Under the pieces are notes generated by a model. That model saw only the letters and a program-made list of their open reading frames with translations, was not told where the DNA came from and made no database searches. Both the position numbers and the translations under genes were made by a program. Shown piece by piece: positions 1-5,164 of a stretch of 6,223 bases of DNA. Numbering within the stretch: the first letter of the stretch is position 1; each line of letters begins with the position of its first letter. The stretch comes from Bacillota bacterium. GTDB lineage: Bacteria; Bacillota; Clostridia; Lachnospirales; Lachnospiraceae. Location of the stretch: the NCBI GenBank assembly GCA_023458855.1, contig JAEWWQ010000024.1:1-6223 (forward strand), written 5' to 3'.

Positions 1-34
1 CATCTGGGGCCATGACTATAAAGAAACTTATTAA
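1..34 (+). CDS. livH: 3' end of probable LivH permease (partial)
   Basis: Reading from base 2, the sequence encodes IWGHDYKETY followed by a TAA stop at 32-34. LivH and LivM permeases commonly end in a last membrane helix followed by R-P-x-G-(I/L)-(W/F)-G and a short charged tail. LivM in this window has exactly that ending (RPEGIWG at residues 298-304), so the I-W-G plus polar tail is what a LivH C-terminus should look like. Its place directly upstream of livM fits the usual livH-livM-livG-livF order. LivH would be the second transmembrane subunit of the importer, pairing with LivM. Only ten codons are visible, so the identification rests mainly on context. The other two plus frames also reach stops within the first 50 bases and give nothing recognisable. 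Confidence 0.6.
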   Translation, partial: IWGHDYKETY

Positions 35-37
35 CTG

Positions 38-65
38 TATAGGTATCTAAGATTCAATACCTATA
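38..65 (+). other. Possible hairpin downstream of livH
   Basis: TATAGGTAT (38-46) is perfectly complementary to ATACCTATA (57-65), giving a 9-bp stem with a 10-base loop; a G-T pair (37/66) could extend it. The stem is AT-rich, and A-rich sequence follows it (eight A at 70-77) rather than a T run, so it does not look like an intrinsic terminator for plus-strand transcription. It could protect the 3' end of a processed livH message, serve as an operator, or be chance in AT-rich DNA. Confidence 0.35.
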
Positions 66-83
66 TCATAAAAAAAATAAGTC

Positions 84-107
84 TATAGCCTCCATATGAG
101 GTCTATA
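84..107 (+). other. Possible bulged hairpin upstream of livM ribosome binding site
   Basis: TATAGCCTC (84-92) can pair with GAGG (98-101) plus CTATA (103-107), with T102 bulged and a 5-base loop. The same segment contains CCTCC (89-93), which is complementary to GGAGG (122-126) in the livM Shine-Dalgarno. CCTC could therefore pair either inside the hairpin or with the ribosome binding site. A direct repeat GTCTATA occurs at 81-87 and 101-107. Any regulatory role is inference; the complementarity is visible. Confidence 0.3.
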
Positions 108-133
108 AACTTATAATACGAGGAGGAGCGAAA

Positions 134-1123
134 ATGGAAAAAGAAAAAATTGCAAAACCGGCAATAGCGATATTCTGTATTCTGCTTCTTATTGCGATAC
201 CACATATTGTTACCAATAAATATATGTTACATATCATTATACTCTGCTGCATGTATGCCTGTCTTGCACTCAGCCTGAATATGATCATAGGCTGGTCAGG
301 TCAGTTCTCCCTGGGTCATGTGACTTTTTATGGGATGGGAGCCTATATCACGACACTTGTTGTAAAGAATTTCGGAGTCAACTTTTTTCTGGCGACCCTG
401 ATTGCAATGGTGGCAGTAGGAGCATTCAGTGCATTGCTCTGTATGCCAACATTAAAATTACGAGGTGATTATATAGCACTTGTTACTTTGGGATTCGGAG
501 AGGTATTCAGACTCTTTGTATCAAATGCGGTAGAAATTACCAGAGGACCAATGGGAATTCCGGCAATTCCATCGCCTGCTATTTTTGGATATGAGATCAG
601 TGGAAAGACTGCGTATTACTATTTTGTGATTCTCCTGATTATCGGATTTACTATTTTTATGAAGCGGTTTGATAACTCGGGTTTTGGAATGTCCATGATG
701 GCAGCGAATGAAGATGATATTGCGGCAACCTCCCTTGGTATCAATCCTGTAAAATTCAAGCTATACGGTTTTGTCATAGGAAGTGTAATGGCATCTTTGA
801 TGGGAAGCTTTTATTCGGTCTATATGGGTATGATTGGGCCTAGTAGTTTTGATTATGGCGAAAGTATAAAAATGGTTTCGATGGTAGTACTTGGCGGACA
901 GGGAAGTATTATTGGTTCCATCCTGGGAGCTTTCTTACTGGCAGCTTTGCCGGAAGCACTTCGTGCATTTAGTGATTACCGGATGGTCATCTTTGGTGCA
1001 GCAATGGTATTGATGATGATTTTCCGGCCGGAAGGTATCTGGGGAAGAACAAAGCGTACCCGTAATTTATATAAAATTGTAGCAATGAGAGGTGAAAAGC
1101 ATGAAGAAAGTACTGCAGGTTAA
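134..1123 (+). CDS. livM: HAAT-family ABC transporter permease LivM
   Basis: Transmembrane subunit of a branched-chain amino acid (HAAT) type ABC importer; it would pair with LivH to form the channel. The 329-residue protein is very hydrophobic, with helices around residues 10-26, 31-52, 84-104, 160-176, 210-232 and 284-297. Family motifs are clear: N49-x-x-x-G53-W-S-G-Q-F-S-L-G-H62, L109-R-G-D-Y-x-A-L-V-T-L-G-F121, T136-x-G-x-x-G141, V251-V-L-G-G-Q-G-S258, L272-P-E-x-L-R277 and F297-R-P-E-G-I-W-G304. The start is set by AGGAGG at 121-126, seven bases before the ATG. In the loop that usually reads A-I-R-E-D-E, this protein has A190-A-N-E-D-D195, so the usual arginine is Asn192. A basic tail of about 25 residues follows RPEGIWG, and its coding end overlaps livG by 23 bases. 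The family is secure; the transported substrate cannot be read from the sequence. Confidence 0.94.
   Translation: MEKEKIAKPAIAIFCILLLIAIPHIVTNKYMLHIIILCCMYACLALSLNMIIGWSGQFSLGHVTFYGMGAYITTLVVKNFGVNFFLATLIAMVAVGAFSALLCMPTLKLRGDYIALVTLGFGEVFRLFVSNAVEITRGPMGIPAIPSPAIFGYEISGKTAYYYFVILLIIGFTIFMKRFDNSGFGMSMMAANEDDIAATSLGINPVKFKLYGFVIGSVMASLMGSFYSVYMGMIGPSSFDYGESIKMVSMVVLGGQGSIIGSILGAFLLAALPEALRAFSDYRMVIFGAAMVLMMIFRPEGIWGRTKRTRNLYKIVAMRGEKHEESTAG
1088..1095 (+). promoter_or_regulatory. Ribosome binding site that sets the livG start
   Basis: AGAGGTGA, inside the end of livM, matches the anti-Shine-Dalgarno over GAGGTGA and lies five bases before the ATG at 1101. An upstream in-frame GTG at 1092 lies within this site and is better read as part of it than as a start codon. 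Being inside livM, the site suggests translational coupling of livG to livM. Confidence 0.75.
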
Positions 1124-1895
1124 AAGTGCAACAATACGCTTTGGTGGTCTTGTTGCTGTAGATAATGTAGATTTGGAACAGGAAAAAGGAGAAATTCTTT
1201 CTTTGATAGGACCAAACGGAGCAGGAAAGACAACATTCTTTAATCTGTTGACCGGAGTATACAAACCCACGAATGGCTCCATTCTCTTTTACGACCAGAA
1301 TATTACCGAGATGAAGGCTTATGAGAGGACACAGGCTGGAATTGCGAGAACCTTTCAGAATATACGTTTAATGAAAAGTATGACTGTGTTAGAGAACCTG
1401 CTGATTGCCCATCCTGAATGTAATCAGGAAAGACTTTTGCCCTCCATACTCTTTCCTCACAAAAGATATGCGAAGAGGCGGGAAGTAATTAAAGAATGCG
1501 AGAAACTGCTTGCAATTGTAGGCTTACAGGATATGGAAGGAGAGTTGTCAACCAATCTTCCCTATGGAAAGCAGCGGCTTCTGGAGATTGCAAGAGGGTT
1601 GGCAACAAAGCCAAAGCTTCTTCTTCTGGATGAGCCGGGTGCAGGTATGAATAATTTTGAGAAAGAAGAACTGACAAAAGTCATTCATTACATAACAAGA
1701 GAAATGGAAATAGATGTATTGATTATCGAGCATGATATGAAGTTCATTATGAATATTTCTGACCGGATCATAGTGCTCGACCATGGTATGAAGATAGCGG
1801 AAGGAATTCCGGAGGAGATACAGAAAAACCAAAAAGTAATACAGGCATATCTCGGAACCGGTGCATTCAGGGATGACGAGAGCGGAGAAGAGTAG
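1101..1895 (+). CDS. livG: HAAT-family ABC transporter ATP-binding protein LivG
   Basis: One of the two cytoplasmic ATPase subunits that drive the importer. The 264-residue protein has Walker A GPNGAGKT (37-44), Q-loop A82-R-T-F-Q86, the LivG-style signature L153-P-Y-G-K-Q158 followed by R-L-L-E-I-A-R, Walker B LLLLDEP (173-179), the LivG-typical A181-G-M-N184, and the H-loop histidine in E210-H-D212. The LPYG signature, the long helical insertion between the Q-loop and the signature, and the EHDM switch separate LivG from LivF. All catalytic positions are present, so the protein should be active. It overlaps the end of livM by 23 bases and is followed after 11 bases by livF. Starting at GTG 1092 would add only three residues; the ribosome binding site favours ATG 1101. 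Substrate specificity lies in the absent binding protein. Confidence 0.95.
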   Translation: MKKVLQVKSATIRFGGLVAVDNVDLEQEKGEILSLIGPNGAGKTTFFNLLTGVYKPTNGSILFYDQNITEMKAYERTQAGIARTFQNIRLMKSMTVLENLLIAHPECNQERLLPSILFPHKRYAKRREVIKECEKLLAIVGLQDMEGELSTNLPYGKQRLLEIARGLATKPKLLLLDEPGAGMNNFEKEELTKVIHYITREMEIDVLIIEHDMKFIMNISDRIIVLDHGMKIAEGIPEEIQKNQKVIQAYLGTGAFRDDESGEE

Positions 1896-1906
1896 GAGGA
1901 AGGCAC

Positions 1907-2623
1907 ATGGAACATGTATTGGAAGTTAAAGATTTGTATGTAAACTATGGTGTTGTTCCTGCACTCAGGAATATCTCATTTACAGTGGATGAAGGGGAGA
2001 TCGTTGCTTTAATAGGACCGAACGGAGCCGGAAAAACAACGACGCTTCATACCATATCAGGACTTCATAGACCAAAAAGCGGATCGATTCTGTATAGCGG
2101 AAAGGAAATCGGAGGGTCAGAAGCCCATAAACTGGTAAAAGAGGGAATCTCACAGGTTCCGGAAGGAAGAGGTATTTTTCCAGTCCTGTCCGTATCCGAA
2201 AATATTAATTTAGGTGCATATCTGAGAAAGGACGCAGAGGGAATTCGAAAAGATAAGGAATGGGTTTGCTCCATTTTTCCCCGTTTGAAGGAAAGAATGA
2301 ATCAGATTGGGGGTACGCTCTCGGGAGGGGAACAACAGATGCTGGCTATTGCCCGTGCATTAATGGCAAGACCCAAAGTACTTCTTTTGGATGAGCCTTC
2401 CATGGGGCTTGCACCAGTTATCGTAGAAGATATTTTTACGATTATCAAAAAAATAAATAGAGAAAACGGTACAACGATTTTACTGGTTGAGCAGAATGCA
2501 CAGATGGCGTTAACCGCTTCTCACAGGGCATACGTGATTGAAGTAGGGGAGATTGTCAATGCAGGATGTTCCAAAGACTTAAAGAAAGATGATCAGATTC
2601 AGAAAGCATATCTTGGTATTTAA
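1907..2623 (+). CDS. livF: HAAT-family ABC transporter ATP-binding protein LivF
   Basis: Second ATPase subunit of the importer, expected to form a heterodimer with LivG on the cytoplasmic face of LivH/LivM. The 238-residue length is normal for LivF. Visible motifs are Walker A GPNGAGKT (37-44), Q-loop Q83-V-P-E-G-R-G-I-F-P92, signature LSGGEQQ (138-144), Walker B VLLLDEP (158-164) followed by S-M-G-L-A-P, and V194-E-Q-N197. In that last motif glutamine replaces the switch histidine, which is usual for LivF. The start is well supported: AGGAGG (1894-1899) runs through the livG stop codon and lies seven bases before the ATG. The gene is followed by a short A-rich spacer and then an enzyme gene without a visible terminator, so transporter and enzymes are probably co-transcribed. 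Confidence 0.96.
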   Translation: MEHVLEVKDLYVNYGVVPALRNISFTVDEGEIVALIGPNGAGKTTTLHTISGLHRPKSGSILYSGKEIGGSEAHKLVKEGISQVPEGRGIFPVLSVSENINLGAYLRKDAEGIRKDKEWVCSIFPRLKERMNQIGGTLSGGEQQMLAIARALMARPKVLLLDEPSMGLAPVIVEDIFTIIKKINRENGTTILLVEQNAQMALTASHRAYVIEVGEIVNAGCSKDLKKDDQIQKAYLGI

Positions 2624-2640
2624 AAAAATAGAAAAAAGTA

Positions 2641-2647
2641 AGGGAGA
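2641..2647 (+). promoter_or_regulatory. Ribosome binding site that sets the alcohol dehydrogenase start
   Basis: AGGGAGA lies nine bases before ATG 2657 but directly abuts an in-frame TTG at 2648. That spacing is workable for the ATG and not for the TTG, so translation is taken to begin at 2657, removing three residues from the longest reading. Confidence 0.65.
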
Positions 2648-2656
2648 TTGTGGAAT

Positions 2657-3823
2657 ATGAAGGACTTTATGTTCAAAGCACCAACGAAATTAGTCTTCGG
2701 AGAGAATACAGCATTGCAGATGAAAGGGATTCTGAACAGCTTTGAAGTACGGAAAGTATTTATTGTGACAGACAAGGTAATTGAAAAAACACCTTCTTTT
2801 ATTACATTTGCAGAGAAACTGAAGGAAGACGGTTTTGTGTGTCAGATATTTTCTGATACGGTTGCAGATCCTCCGATTGAAGTGGTCGATGCTGCTTCAG
2901 AGGTGCTCAAAAAAAGCGAGGCTGAGATGGTGATTGCAGTAGGGGGAGGTAGTTCCATTGATACTGCAAAGGCTATGTGCATGTTAATGACAAACGAAGG
3001 ATCCATAAGGGAGTACCTTTTCGGCGGAAGCAAATCAGTGATAAATAAGTCGCTTCCTTTGATTTGTGTACCGACCACAGCAGGCAGTGGCAGCGAGGTG
3101 ACCGCAGCAAGTGTTATTACAGATAATCAGCATGATATTAAATTATCCGTGACTCATGAGTATCTGATACCTCTTTATGCAATTATTGATCCTGTGATGC
3201 AGATCGGCATGCCGCCTATTATTACCGCATCCACAGGGATGGATGCCCTGACACATGCGATTGAAGCATACGTTTCCCTAAATGCGGAACCAGTCAGTGA
3301 TGCATATGCAGAGAAAGCAATCAGTCTGATTGGAAAAAATATCCGGACGGCAACGCATAATCCGACAAATCTGGAAGCAAGAAGCAGCATGGCAATAGCC
3401 AGTGTGCTGGCAGCAACTGCATTTGTGAATGCAGGTCTCGGAGCCGTGCATGGGATTGCACAATCGATGGGAGGCATTGCACATACACCGCATGGAATTG
3501 CCAATTCTCTTCTTCTCCCTTATGTCATGGAAGTAAATTTACCGGGGAACCTGGAAAAATTTGCGCATATTGCCAAGCTGCTTGGTGAACATACAGAAGG
3601 TCTGTCATTACAGGAACAGGCAGAAAAATCTGTTTTGGCAGTGAGGAATATGAGTGAGGATAATCGTATTCCGGTTGTACTTCAGGAAGTTGAGGTCACA
3701 AGAGAAATGTTTCCGGCAATCGTACAGGGAACTATGGGATATCGCTTATTGTCTGTGAATCCCGTTAAAATCAGAGAAACTGATGTATACAAGATTTTGG
3801 AAAGTGCATATGAAAGAAATTGA
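2657..3823 (+). CDS. Iron-containing alcohol dehydrogenase (group III type)
   Basis: NAD(P)H-linked oxidoreductase that interconverts an aldehyde and an alcohol, in the family of FucO, 1,3-propanediol dehydrogenase, 4-hydroxybutyrate dehydrogenase and sulfoacetaldehyde reductase. The 388-residue length is typical. Visible features are the N-terminal P9-T-K-L-V-F-G15, V37-T-D39 (an aspartate at this place favours NAD in FucO), nucleotide-binding GGGSSIDTAKA (96-106), T140-T-A-G-S-G-S-E-V-T149, and the metal ligands D196 and H200 (G194-M-D-A-L-T-H200), H265 (V264-H-G-I-A-Q269) and H279 (T277-P-H-G280). All four expected metal ligands are present. The histidine often found four residues after the third ligand (VHGMAH in FucO) is Gln269 here. 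It lies 33 bases after livF and 17 bases before an omega-aminotransferase, so reducing that enzyme's semialdehyde product is the most natural role. The exact substrate is inference; the family call is firm. Confidence 0.92.
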   Translation: MKDFMFKAPTKLVFGENTALQMKGILNSFEVRKVFIVTDKVIEKTPSFITFAEKLKEDGFVCQIFSDTVADPPIEVVDAASEVLKKSEAEMVIAVGGGSSIDTAKAMCMLMTNEGSIREYLFGGSKSVINKSLPLICVPTTAGSGSEVTAASVITDNQHDIKLSVTHEYLIPLYAIIDPVMQIGMPPIITASTGMDALTHAIEAYVSLNAEPVSDAYAEKAISLIGKNIRTATHNPTNLEARSSMAIASVLAATAFVNAGLGAVHGIAQSMGGIAHTPHGIANSLLLPYVMEVNLPGNLEKFAHIAKLLGEHTEGLSLQEQAEKSVLAVRNMSEDNRIPVVLQEVEVTREMFPAIVQGTMGYRLLSVNPVKIRETDVYKILESAYERN

Positions 3824-3826
3824 CCT

Positions 3827-3832
3827 GGGAGG
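3827..3832 (+). promoter_or_regulatory. Ribosome binding site that sets the aminotransferase start
   Basis: GGGAGG lies eight bases before ATG 3841. The longer in-frame TTG at 3820 lies upstream of this site, overlapping the previous gene's stop codon, with no ribosome binding site of its own. A second in-frame ATG at 3847 would be 14 bases away, so 3841 is preferred. Confidence 0.7.
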
Positions 3833-3840
3833 AAAAGAAA

Positions 3841-5124
3841 ATGACTATGAAATTTGAAGATTATAAACAATACTTAAGTCCAGTATTTGCAAAACAAACG
3901 GATTTAATCATGAAAAGCGGAAATGGATGCTATCTTACTGATGTGAATGGAGAGAAATATCTGGATTTTGTACAGGGAATTGCTGTAAATGCACTGGGAC
4001 ATAATTTCCCGACAGTAGTAAAAGCAATTCAGGAGCAGGCAGGAAATCTGATTAACGCATCCTTTAACCTTGTAAATTATGAATCGACACTGACACTTGC
4101 TAAAAAACTTGCGGGGATGACACCGGAAGGTCTGACCTCTATCTTTTTTACCAACGGTGGTGCAGAAGCTACCGATAGTGCATTAAAGCTTGCGATGTCT
4201 TATTCCAAAAGAAGTGCGGTCATTGCATTTATGGGATCTTTTCATGGAAGAACAGTTGGTGCGACGTCTATAACCGGTTCTAATTCCAAGTACAGAAAAC
4301 ATTATACACCGTTGATGGGAAGTGTCTATTTTGCACCATATCCGGGAAAAGATCTGTGCCCGGAAGGTTATGATGAGGATCAGAGAGCAGAGTATAGCTT
4401 GTTTGAATTAAATAAACTGCTGAAATATATTGTGTCACCGGAAGATGTAGCCTGCATTTACATGGAACCGCTTATGGGAGAAGGCGGATATGTAGTGCCG
4501 CCTAAAAAGTTTGTACAGAGTGTTCGTAAAATTTGTGATAAATATGGCATTCTTCTGATTTTTGATGAAATTCAGTCTGGATTCGGACGTACAGGAAAAA
4601 TGTGGGCAGGCCAGTTGCATGATGTTGTTCCGGATATCATGACAGTTGGAAAAGCAATTGCAGGAGGCCTGCCGATGAGCGCCGTAATTTCCAGACCGGA
4701 AATCATGGCAGAATGGCCTGCCGGAACTCATGGGACCACATTCGGAGGAAATCCGGTAGCAGCAGCGGCAGCGTGTGCCGTTCTCAAGGAGTTCGAAGAT
4801 GGCAGCCTGATTAAAAATGTCAACATAATGGGTAGCTATCTGAAAGAAAAGCTAGAGGCTTTGAAAGAGAAATATCCTTGTATTTCGGACGTAAGAGGCG
4901 CAGGACTCATGGTTGCCATTGAATTTTCACACGAAGACGGAACACCAGCTCCTGATATATGGGCAAAGGTTAAGGCAGGATGCCTGAGCAGGCATATGCT
5001 CACCTTAAATTGTGGGGTAAATGGAAATGGAATGCGATTTGCAACACCTCTGAATGTAAAAAAGGAAGAACTGGACGAAGGAATCTCTATCTTGGAAGAG
5101 GCAGTAAAAGAGCTTTATTCTTAG
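3841..5124 (+). CDS. Class III PLP-dependent aminotransferase, 4-aminobutyrate type
   Basis: Fold-type I omega-aminotransferase that moves the terminal amino group of an omega-amino acid to a 2-oxoacid, leaving a semialdehyde. The 427-residue length matches GabT-like enzymes. Visible motifs are F43-V-Q-G-I-A-V49, T104-N-G-G-A-E-A110, F134-H-G-R-T138, E209-P-L-M-G-E-G-G216, D242-E-I-Q-S-G-F-G-R-T-G252 (D242 should bind the pyridine nitrogen), the Schiff-base lysine K271 in V269-G-K-A-I-A-G-G276, T299-T-F-G-G-N-P305, and M398-R-F400. By motif alignment, E. coli GabT active-site residues Ile50, Arg141, Glu211, Lys268 and Arg398 correspond to Ile47, Arg137, Glu214, Lys271 and Arg399. This supports GABA, 5-aminovalerate or a similar carboxylated amine over taurine or a simple amine. 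Its pairing with the preceding iron dehydrogenase suggests reductive disposal of the semialdehyde. Acetylornithine-type activity is possible but less likely from context. Confidence 0.9.
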   Translation: MTMKFEDYKQYLSPVFAKQTDLIMKSGNGCYLTDVNGEKYLDFVQGIAVNALGHNFPTVVKAIQEQAGNLINASFNLVNYESTLTLAKKLAGMTPEGLTSIFFTNGGAEATDSALKLAMSYSKRSAVIAFMGSFHGRTVGATSITGSNSKYRKHYTPLMGSVYFAPYPGKDLCPEGYDEDQRAEYSLFELNKLLKYIVSPEDVACIYMEPLMGEGGYVVPPKKFVQSVRKICDKYGILLIFDEIQSGFGRTGKMWAGQLHDVVPDIMTVGKAIAGGLPMSAVISRPEIMAEWPAGTHGTTFGGNPVAAAAACAVLKEFEDGSLIKNVNIMGSYLKEKLEALKEKYPCISDVRGAGLMVAIEFSHEDGTPAPDIWAKVKAGCLSRHMLTLNCGVNGNGMRFATPLNVKKEELDEGISILEEAVKELYS

Positions 5125-5164
5125 AGAGAAAATAAAGTAAAAATAAGCAGAAAGGAAATAAAAT

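Noticed and set aside
38..80. Hairpin plus A-run as a terminator between livH and livM
   Set aside because: The stem is AT-rich and followed by A, not T, on the plus strand; on the minus strand the T run comes before the hairpin rather than after it.
96..116. Six-codon reading frame in the livH-livM gap, a possible leader peptide
   Set aside because: No ribosome binding site before its ATG and no run of a regulatory amino acid in it (M-R-S-I-N-L).
112..117. TATAAT resembling a -10 promoter element
   Set aside because: No -35-like hexamer at 16-18 bases upstream, no extended -10, and transcription from it would start within the livM ribosome binding site.
1092..1100. GTG start for livG three codons upstream
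   Set aside because: The GTG lies inside the best ribosome binding site for ATG 1101.
2648..2656. TTG start for the alcohol dehydrogenase
   Set aside because: It abuts the ribosome binding site with no spacing; ATG 2657 fits better.
3175..3504. Minus-strand 109-codon frame opposite the alcohol dehydrogenase
   Set aside because: It is fully antisense to conserved metal-binding motifs, is low in charged residues and rich in Ala/Ile/Cys as expected of a codon shadow, and has no recognisable domain. The other minus-strand frames opposite these genes are rejected for similar reasons.
3820..3840. TTG start for the aminotransferase overlapping the preceding stop
   Set aside because: The ribosome binding site lies downstream of it and fits ATG 3841.
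5125..5164. A-rich, pyrimidine-poor spacer as a regulatory site
   Set aside because: No inverted repeat or promoter-like element; it reads as an unstructured leader for the next ribosome binding site.
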